DNA of 64,000 nt from Polaromonas sp. CF318 (GCF_000282655.1 NZ_AKIV01000039.1:124001-188000), one strand, 5' to 3'; shown: positions 52,920 to 62,970, counted from the first letter of the stretch. The notes: generated by a model from the letters alone, not told the origin. Numbers and translations: made by a program.

Positions 52920-54009
52920 GAGTTTGAAGTGCGGCATTGTAGGCTTGCCTAACGTCGGAAAATCCACCCTTTTCAATGCGTTGACCAAAGCGGGGATCGC
53001 GGCCGAGAACTACCCTTTTTGCACCATAGAGCCGAATGTCGGCATTGTGGAAGTGCCCGATCCGAGGTTGTCCCAATTGGCGGAGATCGTCAAGCCCGAG
53101 CGCATTGTTCCGGCCATCGTCGAGTTTGTGGACATCGCCGGCCTGGTGGCGGGCGCCAGCACGGGCGAAGGCCTGGGCAACAAGTTTCTGGCCCATATCC
53201 GGGAAACCGATGCCACCATCAATGTGGTGCGCTGCTTTGAAGACGACAACGTCGTGCATGTGGCGGGCAAGGTGGACCCGATCTCCGACATCGAGGTCAT
53301 CCAGACGGAACTCTGCCTGGCCGACCTGGCCGCCGTCGAAAAGGCCCTGCAGCGCGTGACCAAGGTCGCGCGCTCAGGCGACAAGGAGTCCGCCAAGCTG
53401 GTCGTCATCCTCGAAAAATGCCAGGCTGCGCTCAACGAGGGCAAGCCGGTGCGCACCCTGGACTTCAGCAAGGAAGAGCTGCCGCTGCTCAAGCAGTTCT
53501 TCCTGATCACCGCCAAGCCCGCCATGTTTGTGGCCAATGTGGCCGAGGACGGCTTTGACAACAACCCGCTGCTGGACCGCCTGAAGGCTTACGCCGAAGC
53601 GCAGAAGGCGCCCGTGGTGGCGATCTGCGCCAAGATGGAGGCCGAAATGGCCGACATGGAAGAGGAAGACAAAAAGATGTTCCTCGCCGAGATCGGCCAG
53701 GATGAGCCGGGCCTGAACCGCCTGATCCTGGCGGCCTACAAGCTGCTGGGCCTGCAGACCTACTTCACCGCGGGTGTCAAGGAAGTGCGGGCCTGGACCA
53801 TCCATGTCGGCGACACCGGCCCTCAAGCGGCCGGCGTGATCCACACCGATTTTGAGAAGGGCTATATCCGCGCCCAGACCATCGCGTTTGCCGATTACAT
53901 CGCCTACAAGGGCGAGCAGGGCGCCAAGGATGCCGGCAAGATGCGCAGCGAAGGCAAGGAATACGTCGTCAAGGACGGCGACGTGATGAACTTCCTGTTC
54001 AGCAGCTGA
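52918..54009 (+). CDS. ychF: Redox-regulated ATPase YchF
   Basis: YchF (OLA1 family) is an Obg-like P-loop NTPase that binds ribosomes and prefers ATP. The 363-residue protein starts [27 protein letters not shown] (Walker A), has [12 protein letters not shown] (switch II), the NVAE motif in place of the guanine-specific NKxD, and a C-terminal TGS domain ending [11 protein letters not shown]. The length is standard. A hairpin (GCTGCCGG 54018-54025 with CCGGCAGC 54032-54039) follows the stop but lacks a U-run. Confidence 0.97.
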   Translation: MSLKCGIVGLPNVGKSTLFNALTKAGIAAENYPFCTIEPNVGIVEVPDPRLSQLAEIVKPERIVPAIVEFVDIAGLVAGASTGEGLGNKFLAHIRETDATINVVRCFEDDNVVHVAGKVDPISDIEVIQTELCLADLAAVEKALQRVTKVARSGDKESAKLVVILEKCQAALNEGKPVRTLDFSKEELPLLKQFFLITAKPAMFVANVAEDGFDNNPLLDRLKAYAEAQKAPVVAICAKMEAEMADMEEEDKKMFLAEIGQDEPGLNRLILAAYKLLGLQTYFTAGVKEVRAWTIHVGDTGPQAAGVIHTDFEKGYIRAQTIAFADYIAYKGEQGAKDAGKMRSEGKEYVVKDGDVMNFLFSS

Positions 54010-54217
54010 GCGGCGAGGCTGCCGGCGTGCACCGGCAGCGCACGGCTTGATAAAGCCCCGCCGCCGGCGGCGTGCTGCAAGTCGCGCCACAATGCATGGG
54101 ACGGCCCGCGCCGCAACATGCCCGCGTGGCTGTTTGAATCTGGCGCCCGGCGGCGCCGTCACCGGCTTGCTGAGCAGGCCGACCCCCCGTTAAACACTTG
54201 CTTTGAAAGAGAACACC

Positions 54218-54574
54218 ATGTCCATCCAGCGCATCGAAACCGGCCCCCGCATGTCCCAGGCCGTCGTCCACAACAAAACCGTTTACCTCGCGGGCCAGGT
54301 GGCCGGCGATGACGCCGGCCCCGGCGTGTACGAACAGACCCGCAGCATCCTGGCCAATATCGATCGCTTGCTGGCGGCCGCCGGCAGCGACAAGTCGCGC
54401 CTGCTGAGCGCCACCATCTGGCTGACCGACATGGACAGTTTCGGCGAAATGAACCGCGCCTGGGAAGCCTGGGTGGTGCCGGGCGCCACGCCGGCGCGCG
54501 CCACGGTCATGAGCCCGCGCCTGGCGGCGGCCAAGTACCACGTGGAGATCGGCGTGGTGGCGGCGCAAGCCTGA
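54218..54574 (+). CDS. RidA-family protein
   Basis: The 118-residue protein fits the RidA/YjgF fold: MSIQRIETGPRMSQAVVHNKTVYLAGQVA, a helix QTRSILANIDRLLAAAGSDKSRLL and the final PARATVMSPRLAAAKYHVEIGVVA. RidA members hydrolyse reactive enamines and imines from PLP enzymes; the critical Arg (PARATV) is present. The start is ATG 54218 after GAAAGAG. The 208-bp gap upstream holds only GC-rich hairpins. Confidence 0.93.
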   Translation: MSIQRIETGPRMSQAVVHNKTVYLAGQVAGDDAGPGVYEQTRSILANIDRLLAAAGSDKSRLLSATIWLTDMDSFGEMNRAWEAWVVPGATPARATVMSPRLAAAKYHVEIGVVAAQA

Positions 54575-54608
54575 TCCTCCATCCACACGCCATGACGGCC
54601 CCGCCGCG

Positions 54609-55346
54609 ATGACAGAACCCGTTCGCCTCGCCAAGCGCCTGGCTGAAATGCTGTCCTGCTCGCGCCGCGAGGCCGAGCAGTACATCGAGGGCGGCTGGGT
54701 GAGCGTGGACGGCGTGACGGTTGAAGAGCCGCAGTTCCGCGTGCTGGGCCAGGCCATCGTTCTCGACAAGGATGCCAGCCTGCTGGCGTTGACGCCGGTG
54801 ACCTTGCTGCTGCACAAACCGCCCGGCTATGAGGCCGGACAGGACGGCAGCGCGGCGTCCCTGGCGGCATTGCTGTCGCCTGCCACGCAATCACCCGGCG
54901 ACAGCTCCGGCATCCGACCGCTCAAAAAACATTTCTCGTCGGTGGAGCTGGTGACGCCGCTGGCCACGCCGGCCAGCGGGCTGGTGGTGCTGACGCAGGA
55001 CTGGCGCGTGACACGCAAGCTGCGTGAAGACGCCCGTGTGATGGAGCATGAAGTCGTCGTCGATGTAGCGGGCGACATCAAGCCCGGCGGGCTGGAGCGG
55101 CTCAACCGTGTGGACCACGGCTTTACCTACAACGGCGCGCTGCTGCCGCCGGCCAAGGTGAGCTGGCAAAGCGAAACCCGCTTGCGTTTTGCCCTCAAGG
55201 GCGAAGTGCCGGGGCAGATCGCCTATATGTGCGAGAGCGTAGGCCTCACGGTGCAAGGCATGAAGCGGCTGCGCATAGGCCGTGTGGCGATGAGCCAGCT
55301 GCAGCCCGGCCAGTGGCGCTATTTGCTGCCGCACGAGCGCTTCTGA
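54609..55346 (+). CDS. Pseudouridine-synthase-like protein (RsuA/RluF-type), apparently lacking the catalytic Asp
   Basis: The 245-residue protein has an N-terminal S4 RNA-binding domain (RLAKRLAEMLSCSRREAEQY, to about residue 50) and the RsuA/RluBEF-type catalytic fold (LLLHKPPGYEAG; SGLVVLTQDWRVTRKL; MKRLRIGRVAMSQLQPGQW). The universal GRLD block with the nucleophilic Asp reads TPLATPASGL (116-125), with Ala119 at the Asp position. It may bind RNA without catalysis or use a different residue. It lies 34 bp after ridA. Confidence 0.85.
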   Translation: MTEPVRLAKRLAEMLSCSRREAEQYIEGGWVSVDGVTVEEPQFRVLGQAIVLDKDASLLALTPVTLLLHKPPGYEAGQDGSAASLAALLSPATQSPGDSSGIRPLKKHFSSVELVTPLATPASGLVVLTQDWRVTRKLREDARVMEHEVVVDVAGDIKPGGLERLNRVDHGFTYNGALLPPAKVSWQSETRLRFALKGEVPGQIAYMCESVGLTVQGMKRLRIGRVAMSQLQPGQWRYLLPHERF

Positions 55347-55358
55347 GCTTCTGATTTC

Positions 55359-55841
55359 CTAACCGGTCACCACGCCCGGAAATGCCCAGATGAGGCTGCC
55401 CGTCATCAGGAAGTAGCGCGCAAATTTCCCCACCGCCATGTAAGCCAGGCAAGGCCAGAACGGAAACTTGAGCCAGCCCGCGACCGCGCACAGCGGGTCG
55501 CCCACCACCGGCAGCCAGGCCAGCAGGCAGGCCTTGGGCCCCAGCTTTTCCAGCCAGCGTATCGCGCGGCCATGGTGCGAGGAATGTTTGTACTTGTCCA
55601 CCACCTTGTGGGCGCCATAGCCCATCCACCAGTCGAGCGCGCCGCCCAGCGTGTTGCCTGCGGTGGCGACCAGCACGGCCGGCCAGAACATGGCGGGATT
55701 GAGTTTGACCAGCCCGAAGACCACGGGCTCAGAGCCCAGCGGCAGCAAGGTGGCCGAAATGAAAGACACCACAAAGACCGTGCTCAGTCCGTACTCGGGC
55801 AAGGCCAAAATTTCTATCAGGCGGTGAATCCAGGCTTCCAT
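55359..55841 (-). CDS. YqaA-type (SNARE-associated/DedA superfamily) membrane protein
   Basis: The 160-residue protein from MEAWIHRLIEILALPEYGL has about four spans and the YqaA motif set: FVVSFISATLLPLGSEPV, ATAGNTLGGALDWWMGYG and WLPVVGDPLCAVAGWL. DedA-superfamily proteins move lipids such as undecaprenyl phosphate, but for YqaA itself the function is unknown. It is convergent with the pseudouridine-synthase-like gene (12 bp gap) and divergent from dusB. Confidence 0.9.
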   Translation of the reverse strand: MEAWIHRLIEILALPEYGLSTVFVVSFISATLLPLGSEPVVFGLVKLNPAMFWPAVLVATAGNTLGGALDWWMGYGAHKVVDKYKHSSHHGRAIRWLEKLGPKACLLAWLPVVGDPLCAVAGWLKFPFWPCLAYMAVGKFARYFLMTGSLIWAFPGVVTG

Positions 55842-55983
55842 ATATGCATTCGAGTATAGGCAGGGCGGGGCACCCCGGCTTGTCGGGAAGACACTTACAA
55901 GTCCGTGTGCAAATTTCAATTGCTGAAATTTTGGGCAGGTACAATCGTGCCTCCTTTTTCAGCAAGCCCCCGTCCTCCATCCC

Positions 55984-57072
55984 ATGAACATCGGCCCTTA
56001 CGCTTTGGCAAACAACCTGTTTGTCGCGCCCATGGCCGGCGTGACGGACCGGCCGTTCCGCCAGCTCAGCAAGAAGCTGGGCGCGGGCTACGCCGTCAGC
56101 GAGATGGTGACCTCGCGCAAGGACCTGTGGGACAGCCTGAAGACCTCGCGCCGCGCCAACCATGAAGGCGAGGCCGCTCCCATCGCCGTGCAGATTGCCG
56201 GCACCGACGCGCAGATGATGGCCGAAGCCGCCGCCTACAACATAGACCGCGGCGCGCAGATCATCGACATCAACATGGGTTGCCCGGCCAAAAAGGTCTG
56301 CAACAAGTGGGCCGGCTCGGCCCTGATGCAGGACGAAACCCTGGCGCTGCAGATCGTGGAGGCCGTGGTCGCCGCATGCGCGCCGCAAGGGGTTCCGGTC
56401 ACGCTCAAGATGCGCACCGGTTGGTGCCAGGCTGAAAAGAATGCGCTGGCGATCGCCCGCGCCGCCGAGAACGCCGGTGTGCAAATGGTCACCGTGCACG
56501 GCCGCACGCGCGAGCAGGGCTACAAGGGCGCGGCCGAATACGACACCATTGCTGCGGTGAAGGCCGCCTTGCGCATTCCGGTGGTGGCCAACGGTGACAT
56601 CGACAGCCCCGAGAAAGCCCGGGACGTGCTGGCCCGCACCGGCGCCGATGCCGTGATGATTGGCCGCGCGGCCCAGGGCCGGCCCTGGATTTTCCGCGAG
56701 GTGGCGCATTTCCTGGCCACAGGCACGCATCTTGCGCCGCCTTTGGTGGCCGAGGTGGAGCGCCTGCTGGTCGACCATTTGCGCGACCACTACGATTTGT
56801 ACGGTGAATTCACCGGCGTGCGCACCGCGCGCAAGCACATCGGCTGGTACGTGAAGTCCTTGCCCGGCGGCGAGGCCTTTCGCGCGCGCATGAATTTGCT
56901 GGAGGACTGCGACGCCCAACTGCGCGCGGTCAGCGTTTTTTTTGAGGGGCTGGGCACGCAGATGGACCGGATTCCGGCCGCTGCTGCCGCGGCCGGCGAA
57001 GATGTCGAAGAGGGCGTGCCAGTGCAGGCACGGGCGAACAAAGATAAAAATCAGGAAGAAGCTGCTGCATGA
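55984..57072 (+). CDS. dusB: tRNA-dihydrouridine synthase B
   Basis: DusB reduces uridine in the tRNA D-loop with FMN and NADPH. The 362 residues show FVAPMAGVTDRPFRQL, the FMN/catalytic segment DINMGCPAKKVCNKWAGSALM with the catalytic Cys, VHGRTREQGYKG and VVANGDIDSPEKA, all typical of the Dus TIM barrel. A C-terminal tail of about 25 charged residues is added. It overlaps fis by 4 bp; dusB-fis is the classic bicistron of Proteobacteria. Confidence 0.97.
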   Translation: MNIGPYALANNLFVAPMAGVTDRPFRQLSKKLGAGYAVSEMVTSRKDLWDSLKTSRRANHEGEAAPIAVQIAGTDAQMMAEAAAYNIDRGAQIIDINMGCPAKKVCNKWAGSALMQDETLALQIVEAVVAACAPQGVPVTLKMRTGWCQAEKNALAIARAAENAGVQMVTVHGRTREQGYKGAAEYDTIAAVKAALRIPVVANGDIDSPEKARDVLARTGADAVMIGRAAQGRPWIFREVAHFLATGTHLAPPLVAEVERLLVDHLRDHYDLYGEFTGVRTARKHIGWYVKSLPGGEAFRARMNLLEDCDAQLRAVSVFFEGLGTQMDRIPAAAAAAGEDVEEGVPVQARANKDKNQEEAAA

Positions 57073-57305
57073 GCAAGAAACACATCGAAGAGTGCGTACG
57101 CACCAGTCTGGAAGGCTATTTCAAGGACCTGCGCGGCACCGAGCCCGACGGCATGTACGACATGATGGTCAAGGTGGTGGAAAAGCCCCTGCTGGAGGTC
57201 GTCATGCAGCATGCCGAGCAAAACCAGTCGCGCGCCGCCGAATGGCTGGGCCTGAACCGCAACACCCTGCGCAAAAAGCTGGTCGAGCACAAGCTCATCA
57301 AATAA
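57069..57305 (+). CDS. fis: DNA-binding protein Fis
   Basis: Fis is a nucleoid protein and activator of rRNA and growth-linked genes. The 78-residue protein has the C-terminal helix-turn-helix [22 protein letters not shown] and the dimerisation helices of the family; the N-terminal beta-hairpin is shorter than in E. coli (98 aa), usual for Betaproteobacteria. It is translationally coupled to dusB (ATGA). Confidence 0.96.
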   Translation: MSKKHIEECVRTSLEGYFKDLRGTEPDGMYDMMVKVVEKPLLEVVMQHAEQNQSRAAEWLGLNRNTLRKKLVEHKLIK

Positions 57306-57316
57306 CAATTCCCGCC

Positions 57317-57334
57317 GCCCGGACCTTTCCGGGC
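57317..57334 (+). terminator. Weak hairpin between fis and purH
   Basis: GCCCGGA (57317-57323), loop CCTT, TCCGGGC (57328-57334), followed only by TTT. It may attenuate read-through from dusB-fis into purH, or be a processing site. There is no long U-run. Confidence 0.4.
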
Positions 57335-57366
57335 TTTCGAACCGGCTCCCTTTTGAGAACACCACC

Positions 57367-58950
57367 ATGAACGCACTGATTTCCGTTTCCGACAAAACCG
57401 GCATCCTCGAATTCGCACAGGCGCTGCACGCCCTCGGCATCAAGCTGCTGTCCACCGGCGGCACGGCCAAGCTGCTGGCCGACGCCGGCCTGCCGGTGAC
57501 CGAAGTTGCCGACCACACCGGCTTTCCCGAAATGCTGGACGGCCGCGTCAAGACCCTGCACCCCAAGATCCACGGCGGCCTGCTGGCCCGGCGCGATGTG
57601 CCCGAGCACATGGCGGCGCTGAAAACCCACGGCATAGACACCATAGACCTGCTGGTGGTCAACCTTTACCCCTTTGAATCCACCGTGGCCAAGCCCGGCT
57701 GCACGCTGGAAGACGCGATCGAGAACATCGACATCGGCGGCCCGGCCATGGTGCGTTCCGCCGCCAAGAACTGGAAGGACGTCGGCGTGCTGACCGACGC
57801 CTCGCAGTACGCGGGCGTGCTCGCTGAACTGAAAGCCGGCGGCAAGCTCAGCGACAAGACCAAATTCGCCCTCTCGGTGGCCGCCTTCAACCGCATCAGC
57901 CAGTACGACGGCGCCATCAGCGACTACCTCTCCGGCATCCAGGCCGACGGCAGCCACGGGATGTTCCCCGGCCAGGCCAACGGCCGCTTCATCAAGGTGC
58001 AGGACCTGCGCTACGGTGAAAACTCGCACCAGCAGGCGGCGCTGTACCGCGACCTGTATCCCGCGCCCGGTTCGCTGGTCACGGCCAAACAGCTGCAGGG
58101 CAAGGAGCTCTCGTACAACAATATCGCCGACGCCGACGCCGCCTGGGAATGCGTCAAGAGCTTCGACCTCATCAAGGACGGCGCCGCCTGCGTGATCGTC
58201 AAGCACGCCAACCCCTGCGGCGTGGCCGTCGGCAAGGACGGCCTGGAGGCCTACAGCAAGGCCTTCAAGACCGATCCGACTTCGGCCTTCGGCGGCATCA
58301 TCGCCCTGAACTGCCCTCTCGACGAGCGCGCCGCGCAGCAGATCTCCAAACAGTTTGTCGAAGTGCTGATGGCGCCGGCCTTCACGCCCGAGGCGCTGGA
58401 AGTTTTCAAGAGCAAGGTCAATGTGCGCATCCTGCAGATCGACCTGCCGCCCGGCGGTGACACCGCCTGGAAGCAGGGCCGCAACCTGATGGACGTCAAG
58501 CGCGTGGGTTCGGGCCTCTTGATGCAGACCGCCGACAACCATGAGCTGGCCATAGGCGACCTCAAGGTCGTCAGCAAGCTGCAGCCAACGCAGGAGCAAC
58601 TGCACGACATGCTGTTCGCCTGGAAGGTCGCGAAATACGTCAAGTCCAACGCCATCGTGTTCTGCGCCGACGGCATGACCCTGGGCGTGGGCGCCGGCCA
58701 GATGAGCCGCATCGACTCGGCCCGCATCGCCTCCATCAAGGCCGCCAACGGAGGCCTGACGCTGCAGGGCTCGGCGGTCGCGAGCGACGCCTTCTTCCCC
58801 TTCCGCGACGGCCTCGACGTGGTGGTGGACGCCGGCGCGACCTGCGTGATCCAGCCCGGCGGCAGCATGCGGGATGATGAAGTTATCGCGGCAGCCAATG
58901 AGCGCGAGGTGGTAATGGTGCTGACCGGGGTTCGGCACTTCCGGCACTGA
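57367..58950 (+). CDS. purH: Bifunctional AICAR formyltransferase/IMP cyclohydrolase PurH
   Basis: PurH performs the last two steps of IMP synthesis. The 527 residues comprise an MGS-like cyclohydrolase domain ([50 protein letters not shown]) and the formyltransferase domain with [37 protein letters not shown] and [22 protein letters not shown] precedes the ATG. In many Burkholderiales dusB-fis-purH are contiguous with ruvC, but ruvC is at the other end of this window. Confidence 0.98.
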   Translation: MNALISVSDKTGILEFAQALHALGIKLLSTGGTAKLLADAGLPVTEVADHTGFPEMLDGRVKTLHPKIHGGLLARRDVPEHMAALKTHGIDTIDLLVVNLYPFESTVAKPGCTLEDAIENIDIGGPAMVRSAAKNWKDVGVLTDASQYAGVLAELKAGGKLSDKTKFALSVAAFNRISQYDGAISDYLSGIQADGSHGMFPGQANGRFIKVQDLRYGENSHQQAALYRDLYPAPGSLVTAKQLQGKELSYNNIADADAAWECVKSFDLIKDGAACVIVKHANPCGVAVGKDGLEAYSKAFKTDPTSAFGGIIALNCPLDERAAQQISKQFVEVLMAPAFTPEALEVFKSKVNVRILQIDLPPGGDTAWKQGRNLMDVKRVGSGLLMQTADNHELAIGDLKVVSKLQPTQEQLHDMLFAWKVAKYVKSNAIVFCADGMTLGVGAGQMSRIDSARIASIKAANGGLTLQGSAVASDAFFPFRDGLDVVVDAGATCVIQPGGSMRDDEVIAAANEREVVMVLTGVRHFRH

Positions 58951-59013
58951 TTTGGAGGAGACCCGGCTTCCAATCCAGATCTCGCCTTCGCCGCCAGGAG
59001 CGGCGCAATCGGT

Positions 59014-60345
59014 TCAACCCGCTGCGAAAAACTTCGCTGCAGCATCCACCGTGGCGTCGATATCCGCCATCGTGTGCGCTGAACTGACAAAGCCCGCTTC
59101 ATACAGCGCAGGCGCGTAGTACACCCCGCTGTCCAGCATCGCATGGAAGAAGCGGTTGAACGACGGCCCGTCGGTGGTCATGACCGTGGCGTAGTTCTGC
59201 GGCAATTGCCCCATCAGGAAAAAGCCGAACATTCCGCCTTCGCTGTCGCCGCAAAACGGCACGCCGGCCTTGGCGGCCGCCTGTGTGAGGCCTGTGACCA
59301 GGTTGCGGGTGCGTTCGCTGAGCGCCTCGTAGAAGCCGGGCCTGGCGATCTCGCGCAGGGTTGCCAGGCCGCAGGCGGTGGCGACCGGGTTGCCTGAGAG
59401 TGTGCCGGCCTGGTAGACCGGGCCCAGTGGCGCGAGCTGCTCCATCACGGCGCGGGTGCCGCCAAAGGCCGCCAGCGGCATGCCGCCGCCTATGACCTTG
59501 CCCATGACCGTCATGTCGGGTTTGAAGCCGGGAATGGCGCGGGCATAGACGCTTTGCGCGCCACCCAGGGCCACGCGAAAACCGGTCATGACTTCGTCGA
59601 ACACCAGTAACGCGCCGTGCTGTGTGCACAGTTCGCGGCAGCGTTTCATGAAAGGCAGGCTGGCGCGCACGAAGTTCATGTTGCCGGCGATGGGCTCAAT
59701 CATCAGGCAGGCGATGTCCTTGCCGTGCAGGGCAAAGGCCTCTTCGAGCTGGGCCAGGTGGTTGTATTCGAGGACCAGGGTGTGCTGCACCACTTCGGGC
59801 GGCACGCCGGCGCTGGTCGGGTTGCCGAAGGTGGCCAGGCCCGAGCCGGCCTTGACCAGCAGGGCGTCGGCATGGCCGTGGTAGCAGCCCTCGAACTTGA
59901 TGATCTTGCTGCGCCCGGTGGCGCCGCGCGCCAGGCGGATGGCGCTCATGGCCGCTTCCGTGCCCGAACTGACCAGCCGCACCATTTCGAGCGAAGGCAC
60001 GAGCCGCACGATTTCTTCGGCCAGCTCGACCTCGCGCTCGGTGGGCGCGCCGTAGGAAAAGCCCTCCAGCGCGGCTTTTTGCACGGCTTCGAGCACCGCC
60101 GGGTGGCCGTGGCCCAGGATCATGGGACCCCAGGAGCCGATGTAGTCGATGTAGCGTTTGCCGTCGGCATCCCAGAAGTAGGCGCCCTGCGCGCGCTGCA
60201 CGAAACGCGGCGTGCCGCCCACGGCCTTGAAGGCCCGGACCGGGGAATTGACCCCGCCGGGGATCAGTTTTTTGGCGCGTTCAAAGAGGGCGTCGTTGCG
60301 GGAGGCTGCCTGGGGCGTTGCGGGCTTAGTGTTTGGTGGTTCCAT
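59014..60345 (-). CDS. hemL: Glutamate-1-semialdehyde 2,1-aminomutase HemL
   Basis: HemL makes 5-aminolevulinate, the tetrapyrrole precursor, in the C5 pathway. The 443-residue PLP enzyme shows [54 protein letters not shown] and the PLP lysine in [18 protein letters not shown]. The start at ATG 60345 overlaps the thiD 3' end by 20 bp; a TTG at 60360 is an alternative. Confidence 0.96.
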   Translation of the reverse strand: MEPPNTKPATPQAASRNDALFERAKKLIPGGVNSPVRAFKAVGGTPRFVQRAQGAYFWDADGKRYIDYIGSWGPMILGHGHPAVLEAVQKAALEGFSYGAPTEREVELAEEIVRLVPSLEMVRLVSSGTEAAMSAIRLARGATGRSKIIKFEGCYHGHADALLVKAGSGLATFGNPTSAGVPPEVVQHTLVLEYNHLAQLEEAFALHGKDIACLMIEPIAGNMNFVRASLPFMKRCRELCTQHGALLVFDEVMTGFRVALGGAQSVYARAIPGFKPDMTVMGKVIGGGMPLAAFGGTRAVMEQLAPLGPVYQAGTLSGNPVATACGLATLREIARPGFYEALSERTRNLVTGLTQAAAKAGVPFCGDSEGGMFGFFLMGQLPQNYATVMTTDGPSFNRFFHAMLDSGVYYAPALYEAGFVSSAHTMADIDATVDAAAKFFAAG

Positions 60346-61294
60346 TGGGGGGCAGGTCAAGAGAGGGTTTGGACGTCAGCTCGACGTCGTCGTTGGCATC
60401 GCCCGCTTCGTCCCCGGCTTCGTCTTCGGGGTCGACGTCGGCCTGCGCCCAGAACAGGCGGTCCGGCACGATATTGCCCATGCCGGGGTGAAAACCGGCG
60501 TCCAGGCTATGGTCCAGGAAGGTCAGGGCTTCGGCGGTGGCCGCCTGCAGGTCGTGGCCGTTGGCCAGCAGGGCCGAGAGCGCGGCGGACAGGGTGTCGC
60601 CGGCACCGGCGAACACGGCCTCGAAGCGTTCGAATTTTTCGCTGTAAAGCACCGCCTGCGGCGTGGCCAGCACGTTGTCGATGAACTGGTCGGGCATGGG
60701 GACGCCGGTGACAAGGGTATAGGGCACGCCGAGGTCGGCGGCGGCTTTGGCGATGTCGCGGGCCGAGGGGTTGCGCTCGCCCGGCCAGTCCGGCAGCAGC
60801 CAGCGCCACAGGCTGCTGTGGTTACCGACCAACACCGTGGTTTGCGGCAGCATCAGCTCGCGAAAGGCGTCCAAATAGCTGTCAATCTCGCTTTCTTCCC
60901 ACCAGGAGAGATTGGGCATGTAGGCGATCAGCGGCACATCGGCATAATCCGAGGCGATTTCGGCGATGGTGGAGATGTTTTCGGGGCTGCCGACAAAGCC
61001 GACCTTGATGGCCGATACCGGCATGTCTTCCAGCGCCGAGCGGGCCTGGTCTGTTACAGCTTCTTCATCGAAGGCGAAGTGGTCGAAGATTTCGGCCGTG
61101 TCGCGCACATAAGCGCCTGTTACAACCGCCAGCGCATGCGCGCCGGCCGAGGTGATGGAGGCGATATCCGCCGTCAGCCCGCCGGCTCCGCTGGGGTCGT
61201 TGGCATTGAATGTCATGACGCAGGCCGGTGATGCGTCGGTGTCCTCGATTTGGAGCTGTCGGCTATCCAGTTGAGGTGTTTTGGGGTTTGCCAT
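60326..61294 (-). CDS. thiD: Hydroxymethylpyrimidine/phosphomethylpyrimidine kinase ThiD
   Basis: ThiD phosphorylates HMP and HMP-P in thiamine synthesis. The 322-residue protein has the substrate segment [15 protein letters not shown], the family pattern [11 protein letters not shown], and the anion hole [17 protein letters not shown]. The C-terminal 40 residues are an acidic, disordered extension ([20 protein letters not shown]). hemL follows by overlap, pairing thiamine and heme precursor genes as is common in Burkholderiales. I see no TPP riboswitch in the 82 bp upstream. Confidence 0.92.
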   Translation of the reverse strand: MANPKTPQLDSRQLQIEDTDASPACVMTFNANDPSGAGGLTADIASITSAGAHALAVVTGAYVRDTAEIFDHFAFDEEAVTDQARSALEDMPVSAIKVGFVGSPENISTIAEIASDYADVPLIAYMPNLSWWEESEIDSYLDAFRELMLPQTTVLVGNHSSLWRWLLPDWPGERNPSARDIAKAAADLGVPYTLVTGVPMPDQFIDNVLATPQAVLYSEKFERFEAVFAGAGDTLSAALSALLANGHDLQAATAEALTFLDHSLDAGFHPGMGNIVPDRLFWAQADVDPEDEAGDEAGDANDDVELTSKPSLDLPPNGTTKH

Positions 61295-61376
61295 AGGCTG
61301 CGATTTTGCCTTGTACGCGAATAAGCAACGCCGCCTCGATACAATTGTTGCATTCTATTCGAAGGCAACTTAAGCT

Positions 61377-61550
61377 GTGACTCAATCAACGACGTGGATG
61401 TGTTTAATTTGTGGCTGGATTTACGACGAAGCTGCCGGCGCGCCCGAACATGGCATTGCTCCCGGGACGCCATGGGCCCAAGTGCCCATGAACTGGACCT
61501 GCCCCGAATGCGGCGCGCGCAAGGAAGACTTTGAAATGGTTCAGATCTAA
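61377..61550 (+). CDS. Rubredoxin
   Basis: A 57-residue frame starts at GTG 61377 and ends at TAA 61548-61550. It contains the two Fe(SCys)4 knuckles MCLICGWIYDEAAG (Cys9, Cys12) and WTCPECGARKEDF (Cys42, Cys45), with the conserved aromatic core (Trp7, Tyr16, Trp40, Phe52). It is a one-electron carrier in the cytosol. The partner (reductase or oxygenase) is not in the window. It is divergent from thiD and followed by pilG, an order common in Betaproteobacteria. Confidence 0.96.
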   Translation: MTQSTTWMCLICGWIYDEAAGAPEHGIAPGTPWAQVPMNWTCPECGARKEDFEMVQI

Positions 61551-61624
61551 ATGTCCGGATACCAGCCTGGACAATCGCAGGCCGGCGCCAGCCGCCGGTG
61601 CCTGCAACATGAGGAGCATAGGCA

Positions 61625-62023
61625 GTGAGCATTCCCAGTTCCGGACTGAAGGTTTTGGTCATCGATGACAGCAACACCATCCGGCGTAGCGCCGAGATAT
61701 TCCTGAAGCAGGGCGGGCATGAAGTGCTGTTGGCCGAGGATGGGTTTGATGCCCTTTCCAAAGTCAACGACTACGAGCCCCACCTGATCTTCTGCGACAT
61801 CTTGATGCCCCGCCTCGACGGCTATCAAACCTGTGCGATTATCAAGCGCAATGTGAAGTTTTCCAACGTTCCCATTGTGATGCTGTCCTCCAAGGACGGC
61901 GTTTTCGACAAGGCGCGCGGTCGCATGGTGGGCTCTCAAGACTACCTGACCAAGCCTTTTACCAAAGATCAGCTGCTGCAGACCGTTCAGGAACTCGGCA
62001 GCGCCAAACAAGGAGTAGTGTGA
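61625..62023 (+). CDS. pilG: Twitching motility response regulator PilG
   Basis: This 132-residue single-domain receiver starts at GTG 61625. The acidic pocket is VIDDSN, the phospho-acceptor Asp58 is in FCDILMPRLDG, and the conserved Lys is in YLTKPFTKDQ. As first gene of pilG-pilH-pilI-pilJ it belongs to the Pil-Chp chemosensory system, which controls pilus extension through PilB in Pseudomonas. The stop overlaps the pilH start. Confidence 0.95.
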   Translation: MSIPSSGLKVLVIDDSNTIRRSAEIFLKQGGHEVLLAEDGFDALSKVNDYEPHLIFCDILMPRLDGYQTCAIIKRNVKFSNVPIVMLSSKDGVFDKARGRMVGSQDYLTKPFTKDQLLQTVQELGSAKQGVV

Positions 62024-62388
62024 TGGCAATCAAGAAAATACTGGTAGTTGACGACTCCAAAACCGAATTGATGTTTCTGACCGATTTGCTGGTCAAGAAC
62101 GGTTTCACGGTCAAAACTGCTGAAAATGCGGAAGATGCGTTCAGGCGCCTCGCAGAAGACAAACCCGAGCTGATCCTCATGGATGTGGTCATGCCGGGCC
62201 AGAACGGCTTCCAGCTCACGCGCGCCATCACGCGCGACCCGCTGTACTCCGATATCCCCATCATGATGTGCACCAGCAAGAACCAGGAAACCGACCGGGT
62301 CTGGGGCATGCGCCAGGGCGCCCGCGACTACATCACCAAACCGGTGGATGCGGATGAGCTGATGGCCAAAATCAAGGCCCTCGGCTGA
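62023..62388 (+). CDS. pilH: Twitching motility response regulator PilH
   Basis: The 121-residue receiver starts at ATG 62023, in ATGA overlap with pilG, with AGGAG seven bases before. Asp54 lies in LMDVVMPGQNG; the Lys is in YITKPVDADEL. PilH is thought to be the phosphate sink or retraction-linked regulator of the Pil-Chp system. A GTG three bases upstream is in frame but less likely. Confidence 0.95.
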   Translation: MAIKKILVVDDSKTELMFLTDLLVKNGFTVKTAENAEDAFRRLAEDKPELILMDVVMPGQNGFQLTRAITRDPLYSDIPIMMCTSKNQETDRVWGMRQGARDYITKPVDADELMAKIKALG

Positions 62389-62409
62389 TTTACGGCGTAA
62401 AACCAAAGC

Positions 62410-62940
62410 ATGGCGAACAGACAAGCCCTTAGAGAACTACAAACCCGGCTGGCCGACAGGTTGCAGATTGCGCGCACGCAAGGCGTTGCCGCGTCCTGGC
62501 TGGCCGTGGAAGCGGGCGGGAAAAAATACCTCTTTCCCCTGAGCCAGTCCGGTGAAATTTTCCCCTGGGTCAACACACAGCCTGTTCCGTACACGCAAAA
62601 CTGGTTCGCCGGCGTTGCCAATCTGCGGGGCGGCCTGTTCGGCGTGGTGGACCTCGCCAGCTACGTGAGCGGCCAGGCACCTCCCCCCAAAAATGAACTC
62701 GCACGCACCGACTCCCGTCTTGTGGCGCTCAACAGCGCGCTGGAAGTCAATTGCGCGCTGCTGATCGACAAGCTCTCCGGGCTGCGCAACCAGGACGCGT
62801 TCAGCGATTTCTCCGAAAAAGCGCCCGACGCGCCCGATTTCTTTGGCAACCAGTATGTCGACCTTAACGGCGCGACCTGGCAGGAAATCAACCTTCAGTT
62901 GCTTGCACAGCAAGCGCATTTTTTGACGATAGGCGCATAG
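62410..62940 (+). CDS. pilI: Chemotaxis-type coupling protein PilI (CheW-like)
   Basis: The 176-residue protein consists of a CheW domain with AVEAGGKKYLFPLSQSGEIFPW, PYTQNWFAGVANLRGGLFGVVDLASY and LLIDKLSGLRN. It links the receptor PilJ to the kinase ChpA (not in the window). It lies 21 bp after pilH and 30 bp before pilJ. Confidence 0.94.
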   Translation: MANRQALRELQTRLADRLQIARTQGVAASWLAVEAGGKKYLFPLSQSGEIFPWVNTQPVPYTQNWFAGVANLRGGLFGVVDLASYVSGQAPPPKNELARTDSRLVALNSALEVNCALLIDKLSGLRNQDAFSDFSEKAPDAPDFFGNQYVDLNGATWQEINLQLLAQQAHFLTIGA

Positions 62941-62970
62941 CGCACACTGTTTCTCCCCGGAAGGCTCACC

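Noticed and set aside
54018..54039. Hairpin after ychF as a Rho-independent terminator
   Set aside because: An 8-bp GC stem is present but no U-run follows; such stems are frequent by chance at this G+C content.
61295..61376. TPP riboswitch upstream of thiD
   Set aside because: The 82-bp divergent gap is too short and lacks the conserved THI-box sequences on either strand.
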